NCBI GenBank assembly: GCA_028456385.1
Contig: JALNQF010000004.1
Location: forward strand, 558,001-622,000
Source of the DNA: Ophiosphaerella korrae
Lineage: Eukaryota; Ascomycota; Dothideomycetes; Pleosporales; Phaeosphaeriaceae
Direction: 5' to 3'
Length of the DNA: 64,000 nt
Of this stretch, positions 1 through 11,735 are shown in pieces. The notes under the pieces were generated by a model. The model saw nothing but the letters and a program-made list of their open reading frames with translations, was not told where the DNA came from and made no database searches. The position numbers and the translations under genes are program-made. Positions within the stretch are counted from its first letter, which is position 1; every line of letters begins with the position of its first letter.

Positions 1-3000
1 TTTTTATCATCCAATGCAGCCACCAATTTCTTGGCAACTTGTCTTCTATACGGTAATATCGTCTCTTGCTTAAACTTATCCGCCACAAGCGTAAGGGCCT
101 TCAGACTCGCGACCCTTACCGCTGGCGGGGCCGCAGCGTTTTTTGTTGTTGAATTTGTCAAGAGTCGAGATATGAGGGCATTTGCATGTTCTTCGAGCGT
201 CTGGGGTTTCTCAACGAGCGTGGACATGAGCGTCCCAATCGCTGCTTCTTTGACGCTATCGGCGTCTTTCAAATCTAGGCTCTGGAGTAATAAAGTAACG
301 AGTTGATCTACCTCTTCTACAACGATATCGAATGGCATCCACCTTAAGGCACCGGCAAGTGCAATGAGGTAATTTGGTTTGGTCGCCGAATCTGCTTCTT
401 TGAATGCCATCGTGATGCTAGGTACCAACAAGGCGAAGCTCTTGTGCTTATGGAGGCCCAGAATCTGGCAGTGGTTTTGTTTTGTCAGAAGATCATCTGG
501 CTGCAAAAGTATCGAAAAACCATGTGCGACTGTAGAGCCATACTGGGGGTGCGAGATGAGAGAAAGAAGTGTTGGAAAGAGGGTGCTCAGCACGGGACTG
601 CTTCGAAGGACAATGCCTTTGAGGCATGCAAAGATGATGCGTATCCGTGGTGGATCGAGTTTCTCGGGATTAAAGATATCAAATTCAGCGACAAGTGGGT
701 CCATGCATGTCTTAAGTGCCGAAGAAGTGTAGTATTTGTTGATGACGAGGGACACCTGGCGGAGAGATGCCGACCGGACATATGTCGAAAGAGATGGTTG
801 TTGGGTATAATTTGCAAGTGACGAGATGAGAAACTGTATTTCGCATGGGAGATTCACGTCTTTTCGAAAGGATGCCAGCAAATGGGTGGAGATAATCATA
901 CTTTTGTGTGACTCCTCTGCCGCCTTCGAATTGAATGGTGGTAATGTGTTCTGCTGTTGGCCTTGAAAAAGTGTATATAGCTCTGAGGCAACTGCATTCT
1001 GTTGTTTGGTAGATTGCGATCGAATAATGAGGTTGCATATGCGTCCCACCAAATCTAATGTTCTTTCATTGTCGAACGCCTTTGGGTGTGAATCATCAGA
1101 GCTTGATGCGCGCTGTATCAGGGGCAAGGCAATATCTGTGTAGTAAGTTGAATCATCCGAGCTCTGCGACAACTTCGCCTCGCCTTTGTTGAGAGCGTAA
1201 AGTATGGCTGATAGAAGTGCGACAATGTATTCGGAAGAGGCACCTTGCTTTACTGCCGCACTGAACTTATTCTTCAAACGAAGTAGAATAATGTCAAAGA
1301 TTTGACCTTCGCCTGAAAGTCTCGCAAAGGCTTCCAGAACAGTCAAGTAGGACGTAGAGCCGTCCGTATCGGTGTCGGGTAGTTGCGCAAGGAAGGCCGG
1401 AAAGGCTTTGTCAACAACGACCTGTGGCTTTTGATGAGCAATTTCAACAATACCATTGATCGCAGCTTCCTTGACTTCATCTTTGCCATATGAATCCTCG
1501 TGGATGACAATAGCATGCAGAAGTTGAATGATGCTAGCAATATTTTGATCGCTCAGTAGTTGGCGTGCCTTAGCTAATTGCAAGAGGCCTTCAAGACACA
1601 CAAGTCGAAATGACACTTCCTTAGCTGGCGCAGTTTCCAGTCCATTCAGCATAACCTCGAGGGCCTCATCACAGAATTGAGCCAGGGCATTGTCCCCGGC
1701 TTGCTCTCCCGACGGTCCCAATACCCGCCAGTCACCATACACATCGATATTTGCGTGGATGAGTTGGACCAAGACTTCGAGTAGGCCCCTTCGCTTTGCC
1801 ACTGTTTCTGCGGACCGAAATAATAGGAATAGGGTGGGGAGAACACTAGGAAGAAGTATGCGAGTGACTTCAGGGGAAACATTGGCAATTTTGTGCAAGA
1901 TGCGGGCTGACGCTTGTGATTGTTTGGTTGGAGCATCCTCGAGATGCTCGTTGCACTCTTTAATGATCGGTCGCAAGTACGCATTAAGAGATCCACTGGT
2001 TGCTTGTGACAACGTCCTTGCGATTGCGGCCAGGCCTGTGAGGGCCTCTCGAGCAAGGCCTTCTTCTTGAACATTCAATACTTCAAATTTTAAAGCATCC
2101 CATAGGGTGGTAGAATAAAGAGAAACCGTTCGTGGGCCATATTGGGTGACTGAGGCGGTAATGGTTTGTAGGACATCTCGCTTAGTGTTCATTGATGTAG
2201 AGTCGAGCTTGTCTAGTAATGCTGGGAAAGCGTAAGGTGCGAAGTCTGCCGTAGACGAGATACAGTCCTTTAGACGATCTTTCAGATCTTGGGCCGTGAT
2301 TCCATACGGGTCGTCTGGTGGTGGTCTGAAGGTTATGGGAAAGTAATTGAAAACAGCATCAAACAATTCCTGAGCATCTGCGCCAATAGTCCACTCTGTC
2401 ATTGGCACTCTTAGTATAGAGAACACCACCATCAGATTCCGCGGATCCTTTTCGCCGTCGAAGTATGCGATGAACCTTGCCATGAAGTCTGGTCTGGATT
2501 CATGGTGTTCCCGTAATGCTGCACGGTACTTGGCCATGAGTGCATCAATCAATCGTAGCACGGGATACCTTTCGCTCTGTTGTTTGTATTGGCGCAAAGG
2601 ATGAGTGTTGGTGAGTAGTGCTTCGATAATACCGACTACTCGTACGTTGTCCCATTTCCCCAACTCTTCTAGCGCCAACAGTGCCTTTGCACAAGATCCC
2701 AGGCCCTCACTATCTTCGGTCCTAGAGAGTGTGAAATCACACAAGAGATTACCTATGTATACTGCATTAGTCTGGATACCTTTGCCATCATGTGTACTCT
2801 TTTGAGATCTGGAACATAATATTTCGGGTGTCTCTGCCTCTAGCCTTATTTGTACTTATCAGGAGTCAACGTACGTTGTTGGAGTGAGAGGACTTTCTGT
2901 GGAATGGCAGCAAGCACCTCGGCGAGATACGAAATGGCTATAGCACGGTCAGCAAATCTTAGCAAGGTTTGGGCTATGCTCTCTCTCACTCTTTGATCTA

Positions 3001-3013
3001 GTTGCTCCATCAT
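1..3013 (-). CDS. mms19: MMS19/Met18 cytosolic iron-sulfur targeting and DNA repair factor (3' end outside window)
   Basis: MMS19 (yeast Met18) is the HEAT-repeat adaptor of the CIA targeting complex. It hands Fe-S clusters to DNA repair and replication enzymes and affects TFIIH function. The minus-strand reading frame stays open from about 2752 to base 1. It carries the family signature GEKDPRNLMVVFSILR followed by FNYFPITFRPPPDDPYGIT, as in the yeast protein, then helical repeats typical of HEAT arrays. The proposed start is ATG at 3013 (a second ATG follows at 3010), opening MMEQLDQRVRESIAQ. One intron is inferred at 2874-2753 (donor GTACGT, branch ACTAAT, acceptor ATAG), which joins VLSLQQ to RNLLCDFTLSRTED. 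The acceptor choice rests on family alignment and is the least certain point. The C-terminal HEAT region lies beyond the window. The gene is divergent from mtd1, 510 bp apart. Confidence 0.88.
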
Positions 3014-3523
3014 CACTATTGATATACTCGCTAAGGTCAGTTATTAGATTTACGAGCTTCAACTGCCCATCTTTCAGCCCTAGACACTATCAGCACTCTA
3101 TCGATACCCTTCCCCGCCAAACGCACGTGCTGCGCTCCGTTGCGCTGTCTCAGTCGCATCCTTCTTGTTCCTATCATAGTCCAACAGGTACTGCTGGATG
3201 TCTGACATGATAATGCGCGTCTTGGGTATCAGTAGGAGGGTTGGCTATGCGCGCGATACGAAGCTGTGGGATTCCGCTCTCCGATGACGTTACTGGTTCG
3301 TGCTGTAGTTGATTGGCCGGTATCGGATTAGTGGGGCATCCCAGAAAAAAAGTTATGAAAGCACGGCAGTCACATGAAACGGCTTGATTGCGTATTTGTT
3401 GAGGCTCTAGGAATATAAACCTTCTAGACAATAGGTCATAACCTTTGGTTATCGTGTCCGCTTTGTGAGCTACTCGCCCTTCGTTCTTCCTTCAACTTCT
3501 AGATTCCGTAAAAGAACCCCGCC
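3014..3523. promoter_or_regulatory. Divergent intergenic region mms19 / mtd1
   Basis: These 510 bp separate the two start codons and must hold both promoters. A TATAAA at 3414-3419 lies about 105 bp before the mtd1 ATG and is a plausible core promoter for mtd1. An ATTGG (inverted CCAAT) near 3313 could be a CCAAT-box site, but the match is too short to claim binding. No coding potential was seen. Confidence 0.5.
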
Positions 3524-4642
3524 ATGGTCGAGGAAAAGCCCAATTGCAAAGTGGTCCTTGCGAACAGTATCGCAAAAAGCCTCCTCGAAGAAGTAAGGGG
3601 TGGCTTAGGCAGGATTGGCCGTAAGCCGCTGCTCGTGGGCTTCCTCTCTAGCGCCGATCCTGCTGCACGAGTATATGCAGAATGGACGGGAAAGACTTGT
3701 GTTGAAAAGTGAGTTTGTGTTAATACTACATTGCATTTTTCTAAGCCATATGTATCATCTGGATTCTAGAGGGCTGATGAGTTCGTAGTGGCTTTGCTTT
3801 CGACCTTCGAGAAGTCGACCGTGAGCTCCTAGAAGATGCCCTCATCGATGCGAACAACGACGCCAACGTCGACGGCATAATAGTATACTACCCAATCTTT
3901 GGCAATCGGCAAGATCAGTATCTTCAGCAGATAGTCTCCATTGACAAAGATGTCGAGGGTCTTTCGCATCAATATATCTTCAACATGTATCAGAACATTC
4001 GCTTCCTAGACCCTGCGGGCACAAAGAAAAGTATACTGCCATGTACGCCACTAGCTGTCATCAAGATCCTAGAGTACCTGAGAATATATAACACCATTCT
4101 ACCCTACGGGAACAGACTACATGGGCGTACTATCACAGTCATCAACCGGAGTGAGGTTGTTGGAAGGCCACTAGCCGCATTACTAGCGAATGATGGTGCT
4201 TGTGTATACAGCGTCGATATCAATGACGTGCAAGAATTTACTAGAGGTGCAGGGCTCCGGAAGAGAAGGCATGAAGTTGTTGAGAGACCAGGCTGGACAC
4301 TTGATGAGTGCTTACCAATCAGTGACGTTGTTATCAGTGGAGTGCCAGGAGACAAGTACAAGGTTCCGCTAGAAAAGATGAGAGATGGCGCGGTGTGCAT
4401 CAACTTCTCAAGCGAAAGGAACTTCACACCTGAAGTCAAAGAGAAAGCCTCAATATATGTGCCCGCAATCGGTAAGGTTACAATCGCAGTCTTGCTAAGG
4501 AATTTGCTGGTAAGTACACTTAAAACTAAATCAATTGCGGCTAATGAAATAACAGCGCGTTGCACAAAACCGGATCGATGCTGCTGCCCAAGGAGGAGAA
4601 TCCACATCGACTGAAGAGAAAGCTACCCAATCGAGCACATAA
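3524..4642 (+). CDS. mtd1: Methylenetetrahydrofolate dehydrogenase [NAD+], cytosolic
   Basis: This enzyme oxidises 5,10-methylene-THF to 5,10-methenyl-THF with NAD+ in cytosolic one-carbon metabolism. It is the monofunctional yeast Mtd1 type, without cyclohydrolase. Three exons are inferred: 3524-3708, 3789-4509 and 4556-4642, giving 330 aa, near the usual 320. The splices restore KNGFAFDLREV and NLLRVAQNRID. Family blocks are clear: NVDGIIVYYPIFGNRQDQYL, KDVEGLSHQYIFNMYQNIR, SILPCTPLAVIKILEYL (substrate region), TVINRSEVVGRPLAALLAND (nucleotide-binding region) and SIYVPAIGKVTIAVLLRN near the C-terminus. No transit peptide is seen, which fits a cytosolic location. The start is the first ATG, in context ccgccATGG. 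Identification by family blocks is secure. Confidence 0.95.
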
Positions 4643-5035
4643 GATGTCTCTTTCATCTACTTCTGTCAGCAACTTCTCGTTTGTATACCCACTAGAAGGC
4701 TTAATAGCCATGTGAAAATTCACGTCTCAAATACTCAGCCAGTTTCAGTCTCTTAATGTGTGTTGTGAGCACAGCTCTTCATACTTCGTAGTGCTACAGA
4801 CTGGGGTAAAATGATGACTTTGTTCAAAGCATATATATACTAGAAGGACTGCGATACAATATTGAGGGACATATGCAGAAATGATAGCCCATCTTGATTG
4901 CCGTAACTATGCTACCACAAAATAAATAACTTATAAAAACCCTTCACAACCCTTCCAGACTAATCCTGCCCAACTCCTCCATCATGTCACCCTGTTACTA
5001 CTCGTTCTACCCTCACCATCCACACACGCCCCACC
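4643..5035. other. Convergent 3' intergenic region
   Basis: About 390 bp between the stop codons of mtd1 and the unknown minus-strand gene. It is fairly AT-rich, with a pyrimidine- and CA-rich tract near 4965-5100. It probably holds both 3' UTRs. No gene was seen. Confidence 0.5.
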
Positions 5036-5761
5036 CTACCAACTCTCACCCCACTCGTCCTGCTCCTCATCCCCCTCCCCCACCACCTTCATCCCACACC
5101 TTAGGGGAGGCAACTCAACCCCGACCGGCGTCCACGGGAAGTCAATCAGACTCTGAATCGGCGGCAACTCAATGCTCGTCACCACCGTCTCGCCCTCTCC
5201 GACCTCTGGGCCACCCGGACATTCCACGTGATACGGCTTATATGACCACTCCTCATCACTCCCCGACCGCGTCTCAGAGCCGCACGACCTCGAGTGCCGA
5301 GAGCTCGCCAGCATGCCGTGCAGTCCCAGCTCCGAACAACCCTCGGAGCTGGAAGGGGACGGCGAAAAATGGTCAAAAGGCTGCACGCGAGGCGAGTCAT
5401 ACGGCGGCCAATCCTGGGAGTTATACGAGGACAGAGAAGATAGGGGGTTTTGAGGGGAGCTGGGAAAATGCTCTTTGGCCTCCATGGAGAGTTTACGGGC
5501 GTGACGATGCGCGGTGAAATACTCTAGCTCAAAGATGTTTTGGTAATGGTAGAGCATTCTGGCGTGGTAGTGCCATTGCCCGTTGGTGATTGGTACGTGA
5601 TAGATGGAAAAGTAATCTTGGATATCGGCGAAGCTTGGATTTTGCGGAAATGGACGTGTTGAAGGCGATTGAGGTTTCTTGTAGCTGTATGAGTCGTCCC
5701 TGGTGCCACCGCCTTGCAGTAGTGAAGATTTGGACGGGCTGAGGGTGCTGGGATTAGACAT
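5036..5761 (-). CDS. Unrecognised Ser/Pro-rich protein, 241 aa
   Basis: A single-exon frame starting at a clear ATG (5761). I do not recognise the family. The only ordered-looking part is residues about 40-100, with an aromatic/His-rich run (FADIQDYFSIYHVP, GQWHYHARMLYHYQNIFELE) that reads like a folded helical segment. The N-terminus is Ser/Pro/Lys-rich and the C-terminal half is acidic and Ser/Pro-rich (EVGEGETVVTSIELPP, DEEQDEWGESW), so probably disordered. There is no signal peptide or membrane segment. A Pro/Ser-rich frame on the opposite strand (4984-5517) overlaps it; I prefer this strand because its residue composition is protein-like. It could be a nuclear or regulatory protein, but nothing shows that directly. 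Confidence 0.6.
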   Translation of the reverse strand: MSNPSTLSPSKSSLLQGGGTRDDSYSYKKPQSPSTRPFPQNPSFADIQDYFSIYHVPITNGQWHYHARMLYHYQNIFELEYFTAHRHARKLSMEAKEHFPSSPQNPLSSLSSYNSQDWPPYDSPRVQPFDHFSPSPSSSEGCSELGLHGMLASSRHSRSCGSETRSGSDEEWSYKPYHVECPGGPEVGEGETVVTSIELPPIQSLIDFPWTPVGVELPPLRCGMKVVGEGDEEQDEWGESW

Positions 5762-6466
5762 GATTTGATATACCTATCGAACTCAAGGATTTCAATTGTT
5801 AGAATGGATGATTTTGTGGTAGAGGACGAATTGTGTTTAGAGATAGATAAAGGATGCGAGAAAGAAGAGATATAATCTTTATTCGACGCTTGAAGCATTA
5901 TAGCCATCTTCACTTATACCTTAGTTAATACAATAACATTGCCTTAGCCATAACAATATGACTATCTTAGCTAATACAACATAACTGCCTTAGCAAACAC
6001 AATAGAATTGTAGCTATTGTCAATGTAGATATCTTGAGAGTGAATGCGGGTCTCGGGAGTGAGGGTGAACCTGACAAGTGAAACCTACTGGCCACGCCCA
6101 TAATTCGTCACCGCCTTCAATTAAGACTACACCTAAAAATTTATGTTATGACTTAGCTTTCAATATTTCGTGATGGTCCAACAAAAGTCCTTCAAGCAAT
6201 TAAAGAGCGAGATAGTTGTAAAGCATGGAATTGAGTCGTGGGCGTACGTGAATATCTAAACAGCTACCCCAAGTTAGATTAGGAAAGCGGCATGATTGTT
6301 TACATAACCGAAATTATAGATACCTCCAGTGCTATTGGTGTAGGAACACCAATATCCTACAAAAAGAATAATAGAATACCATTCAATACGACTGGGGTAT
6401 GTCCTTCGCTGAAAACCAAAGAACAGGAAACTGCGAAAAAAAAAAATCTAAGTTCATCATCGTAGG
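5762..6466. other. Gene-free intergenic region with tandem repeat
   Basis: This 705-bp AT-rich region lies upstream of the 5036-5761 gene and downstream of the F-box gene. It holds a four-copy 23-bp degenerate tandem repeat (5920-6011), listed separately. An A10 run occurs at about 6437-6446, just after the F-box stop codon on the minus strand. No coding sequence was seen. Confidence 0.5.
5920..6011. repeat. Degenerate 23-bp tandem repeat, 4 copies
   Basis: Four head-to-tail units of exactly 23 bp each begin with CTTAG: 5920-5942, 5943-5965, 5966-5988 and 5989-6011. They share the core CTTAGnnAAnACAAnAnnA and differ at scattered positions. The period is exact, but the copies are diverged. 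The array ends about 160 bp upstream of the start codon at 5761, so it sits in that gene's promoter or leader region. Confidence 0.8.
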
Positions 6467-9400
6467 CTAAGGCCCCTCTGACGGCATCTGCACAGGCGTG
6501 CTTTCCACCTTGACTTCAGGCCCCGCAGGTTCGTATGTTTCAGGCTCAGCTTCAGAGGCAGGCGCTGGTCGCCTAGGCAGAACTCTCTCGCTCTCCTCGT
6601 AGTAGACATAGTCTCCGCGGTTATTGTATCTCTGCTGAGGAGGTCGTTCGTAGGGTACGTATTCATAACGTTCTGGCTCGTAGCGAGTAGGTTGTGGATA
6701 AGGCATATACGGTCCTCGCGAGTGACGCGCATCGCCGCGTACACGGACAATCTCATATCCGTATTCATCTACGTACATTGGTTCTGGGCCCTGCGGCTCA
6801 TTGTAGCGAAAGCGCGGTGGCGAGTAGTGTGGTAAACGGTCCTGCACAGACACATATTCACGTGGTATATGACGTGGGTGATGGCGGCCTTCCGGAGAAG
6901 CCTGATCAACACTATGGTCTCTGGAATAAGCGGGCTCATAATCATACTCCGTATTGGGCTGTGGAGTTTCCTGCTGGTCAATCCGGCGGCGTTGTTCTTC
7001 GTATCTTCGACTTTGAGAGCGACTCATGTTTGGGCCACGTCCATAAGGCTCCTCACGGGCTAAACTCGCATACCGAAAGTATCTCGAAGGCATCCGGTGG
7101 TCATGGGGTCTATCTCGTCGACGCTGTGGTCCAGCTCTTCTGGGTGGTCCCCCGGATTCTGGTGTCGGAACGTGACGACCGTTCGAATTCGAATGGTAAT
7201 CCTCATACCTAGAACTATTGGACACAGTCGACGATGCCCTGGGGTGTGGTGCAGCAAGTTGTCTAAGAGAATTTTCTGGCTCCTTAGTTGTAGACATGCT
7301 TGGTGGAGGTGGCGATGTGTACCGTACACCCTCTGGCCCCTCTTGGTCAGGTGCAGGAAGTTTTGAGTCTGGCTGTTGTTTGGGATGTGATTGTGCAGCT
7401 TCACTAGCCTGGGCTTGACCAGGCACGAACTCTTCCAAGAATCGATCAGCGGCAGACTGTCCTCTTGTCGAGCCATTATCCCGCTGTTGAGGATCCCTTA
7501 CATAGCGGTACTCTGGTGCTTGATCCTCATCATCGTAGTATCGAGTCTGGCGAGTATAGGCGCCATATTCGCGGCCATGACTCCCTTCGCGTGGTTGGAC
7601 ATATACGACTTCATCTGCTGGTGGGCCATATATTCTTTCTTGTTCACGAAAAACAGTCCGGCGACCGGTATATTCGCTATATGTGGGTCCAGAGTGCAGA
7701 ATCCGAGGGCTTGGGGCGTATTCCACATATTCTCGTGGATGAGTGTACCCGTCCTCTAAGTTGTCTCGCGGCATCTATTACACATGATTGTCAGTTCGCA
7801 TTCTATTATAAATTATTGCAGATTACCTACATAGTAACGTGGTTCTGCATAGCCACGTTGTCTACGGTCGGCAGACGGACTCTCTCGCTGTGATTGTTGC
7901 CTTTTCATAGAGCTTGAAGATTCAGTTGTTTGCATCAAGAGATTTAGATAAGAAGGGCCATACTCATCTGATGGTGGCTTTGAATTCCCTGGCGAAATTC
8001 TTTGGGCAGATGTGAGGGACGGTTGATCTGACTGATCGGGGGTATCCTTTGACCCTGAACGGGAAGATAATGCTCGGCCGTTGCTATCAATTATACCGAT
8101 TTTAGGTAATGGCAAGGGGAAAAGGCTGGGAAAGACGGTTGCTATCATGAGCAGCTTCTCGTCATCCATGCCAGGCGCGTGAATCAGTCCAGAGATAAAT
8201 CGATCACTTGGTAGCTCGATCATATCTTCTTTCCAGTCCAGGGAATGACTTTGCTGACCATAACCTGTACTATACAATTGTGATGTAAGATGCTGTGTTT
8301 TGAAATGCTGCAGCAGACTTGAGACGGTGTACGTCTTCCTCTCTGCGGGCTTGGCATAGTAAGCGCCGGTGAGTTGATGAGAGGATTCCATTACGCATGC
8401 TTTACAAGAAAGACCTGGGGCCAATTTCAGAGCCTTTGGGACCTCGTGATTATCAAATGCATGTATAAAGTGAGTCAAATTTGGCTCATAATTGAAGTCC
8501 ACGTGAAACTTGGAAATGACGCGATGGAGCAGGACGTAGACGCGGAGGCTGTTTGGCATGTCCTTGATGCCTGATGTATGCTTCCATATATCTTGGCTCA
8601 TTTCGATAACAGTACTCACTTGCTTATCAAACAGACTAGTGCTGTGACCAGTATCATCGATCTTATCCGGATTTGGTTCTGGGGCAGCAAGTCCAGGAGG
8701 GGCCATGGTAGGGGGCGGTGCCACTGCAGGGTTTCCCAAAGCAGGAGACGGCATATAAGAATTACTTCCCATCTGAGATACATAGCCCGGGGGACCCATC
8801 GTTGGAAAGGCGTAGTTATCCACAGGAGGGGCATATGGCTGGTTGTAATCGTACCCAGTAAGCGCGGCACCAGGAGTTTGAGGTGGTAGAAACGGTCCGT
8901 TGTAATTACCTGCATAACCGTATGGACCTGGACTGGCCTGAGGTAGATGAGGAACCATATGTGGAGTAGCTGTTCCAGCGCGGGAAAAACTAGCAAAATG
9001 CCCAACATAACTGGAAGAACCGGGTCCATGGCCATGATGAAAGGGCTGTATTGAGATAGGGTCCGGATGGAAGGGTGTTTCCTCTGGCCATTCGGCTTCT
9101 CTCCAGGCAACAACAATATTACCGCTGCTGAATGCGTGAGTGTGTTTGGCGCCGAAATGCTGAACGACACCTTCAAATCCATATGGTCTCGTACTGCTTT
9201 CACAATCTTGGCCATTGCAAAAAAAAAGGTCTTTGCGAAACTGTTCTGTCAGCGGCTTGATCTTGTTATCGTAGACCCATTTCATATTCTCGAGAACAAG
9301 TTTAGGTCTGCTGCCTGCATTGTCAGTGAGCCACTGCTGCTGGGTATGCGTTGCCACATTTTCCTCAGAAGTAGCATCGTAAAACTTGCGGCGAACGTAT

Positions 9401-11146
9401 GCGAGAAGATCGGCCGCAAATTTAGGGCTGTTCTCAAAGGTGAGTGTTTTGTCTTTGTTCCAGTCCTGGTTGATGAAGTCGTCGGCAATGGCGCTGAGCT
9501 TGTCACGGATTGGACGTTGCAAATCCTCCCATTCCCGATCCATGGCTTCCTTCGCTTCTTTGGAGTTCACATCCTGAAAGCGGCGATCCGCTGGTTTTGT
9601 GGAAAGCGAAGCCGCGTGTGCCACGTGGTTAGCCTCAGCTTGTTGGGCAGCAGTGAGTTGGGCCAGCAAGCGGGGTTGAAGCATACTCCACGAATAGTCG
9701 TTCATTGGCTGCGAGATCTGAATAGCAGCCTTGAAAGAGTCCATGTGTCGCAAAATGTTTGGCGCAATCGGAGGATTCATCTGCTGGCACCGGCGTTCGA
9801 TTTCCATCTTCCGGCTTGCCTTGGCTTCATTTGCATCGTGGAGGTTTCTCTGATGCGACGGTTGGGTGCTTCCAGGATGGCCGGGTTGTGGAGTGAAGGC
9901 CTGCGGTGGAACAGTTGGCGGTCTCGGTTGAGCGTATTGGGATGATGGAGCTGCAGCTGTTAGGCTCGACACAGGCGGTATGGTATAGAGGCGTCGAGAA
10001 CGGCCAGCGCGCAAAGAAACAGCAGAAGGGATAGAAATAGCAGCATATTATACTTACCTATGGGGACGGGTGTGTGGATGATGGGCGACGGCATTTGGTG
10101 GGTGGGGGATTTAGTGGGCTCCTTGCGCGATCTAGCTGCGAGGGAAGGTGTCGCAGATGTAGCACGCTTTCGCTCTTGAAGGTCCCTAGCCTCCCATTTC
10201 TCCCAGTTCTCGGCAACTCTCATTCGCTCCTTCCCTTGTACGTCCAGACCTTTGGACCACTCTTCGGCTGCCGCAGGACCCCGGCTCAGGACGTGTTTGA
10301 GCTCTAGTGTGATGTCTTTTACGTGCCTCTTGAAGTAGAATTTAGCAATCTCGACGTCGGGAGGCAGCGTCGTGCTCTGGAGCATGTGCGCAGCAATATA
10401 ATGCGCATCTTTTGTGATCAAGGCGAATGGTAAAGCTTGGCGCAGCGCAGATGCTTCTGAGAACAGAAGGCTCGTTTCCTGGACAGTCAGTCGCGATCCA
10501 GGGCAGGGTAGGTGTAACTCACTGTCTGGCATTGATCCATGAGACAGGGGCCACAGGCTCTGATGCCGAAGGGCCAGACGATGCGAACACCGGTGGCGCC
10601 CGGTCCTTGTTGCCAGGCCTTGTCGCCAGGCATGAATGAGGACAACTTGCCGCAGAACTGGCATCGTTTTGACCATGCCAGCTTCCACATCTGCAGCTCA
10701 GTGAAGCCTGGAAAGGGCCTGGGGGGTTTGGGGGACAGTGCATTGCGGGCAGAGGCCCATACAGATTCAGACTTTAGGAGACGCAGACAACCAGAGTCTG
10801 GCATAGAGATAGAGACGTTATGCACGTCTGTGAGATAAGAAAGAAACGATCGATTGACTTGCATCAATCGACCCAGGTCGGCAAGCGAACAGGAAAGAAA
10901 GACGCGCTGCCACACGGCCGGTGGTAGCCCGGCGCACAATCTCAAGTCGCTTGAGATGGAGAGAGTGACGGGAGGGGAAGAAGGCGCCAGCTTGCGCTTC
11001 TTGTCGTGCACAGAAGACGAGTCTTCTGCCTTGCGCTTTGCCGTGGCAGCATCACTATGCGCGTGGGGCGCTGGTGCCGTGGACGGCTTGGGCTCAGACT
11101 CATAGAAGTCGGCCGACGAAGCGACGCTGGATTCACGTCCTTCCAT
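6467..11146 (-). CDS. Large F-box protein with cysteine motifs and long disordered regions, about 1492 aa
   Basis: Four exons are inferred: 11146-10523, 10478-10058, 9956-7831 and 7774-6467. All junctions keep phase and have GT-AG ends (donors GTGAGT, GTAAGT, GTAGGT). The start ATG at 11146 opens MEGRESSVASSADFY; an in-frame ATG at 11227 is the alternative. Residues about 68-112 match an F-box (LPPAVWQRVFLSCSLADLGR...), suggesting an SCF substrate receptor. Close behind come cysteines at about 162, 165, 198, 201 and 206 (CQFC...CGPCLMDQC), probably a zinc site. Exon 3 carries a second Cys/His cluster (FFCNGQDCES...VQHFGAKHTHAF) and a later SCKACVMESSHQ. The last third is Arg/Tyr/Pro-rich and probably disordered (RYEYVPYERPPQQRYNNRG). 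A possible nuclear signal is KKRKLAP. The substrate is unknown. Splicing joins separate reading frames, so boundaries need transcript support. Confidence 0.78.
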
Positions 11147-11735
11147 GGCCGCCGACTGCCTGCGAGCGATGCTCACGAGAGCCTCACCAGCGATGCACGA
11201 CAGGCTGCAGACATGGATAGGGCGCAACGGGTAGGTGGCCAGAGGCTGGGCGGCAGACGGGGCGGGCAGAAGCGATGCGCCAGCTGTACAACAACGATGC
11301 AGCCAGCAACAGGCGGCGTGCAGGAAAAGAATTCGTGATGGAATCGAGGCAAGCGCAGTGTAGGGGGAGTAAGATGGTTAGATGTCAAGCCTCGCAGAAC
11401 AAGTAGGACGAGGTGGTGCAGAGCCAGCTCAGCGAATCATGTGAATGAGGCGGATACAGGCGTGACAGGCTCTTGGCAGATGACGAAGTTGGGTTGGGCG
11501 GCATTCGTGGCTGCCAGAGGCTGTGCGTGCTGCTGCTAATCCACGTAGAGCAGACACTTGCTCACGGAACGCGCACTCGGTCTTTGTCAGATATATTGCG
11601 CGTGTCGAGGACGCCTCCAACTCCAATTCCTCCTCGCCCTTCCTTCCCTCTCTTCACCCCTCTTCTAGCTGCGCGCTTGCCCCGCCCAGCACAGCTCCCC
11701 TCGCCCATAGAAACACACCCCCATCATCCCTCACC
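11147..11735. promoter_or_regulatory. Divergent intergenic region F-box gene / abp1
   Basis: About 590 bp between start codons. The last 150 bp before abp1 are a C/T-rich tract (tccttccctctcttcacccctcttct style), common in fungal housekeeping promoters and leaders. No TATA box is obvious. Nothing coding was seen. Confidence 0.4.

Noticed and set aside
4984..5517. Plus-strand 177-codon ATG frame, Pro/Ser/His-rich
   Set aside because: It is antisense to the 5036-5761 gene; its composition follows the mirrored Ser/Pro codons and it has no fold-like segment.
9067..9945. Long plus-strand frame (about 290 codons)
   Set aside because: Antisense to exon 3 of the F-box gene, where the minus-strand frame is longer, continuous with spliced neighbours and more protein-like.
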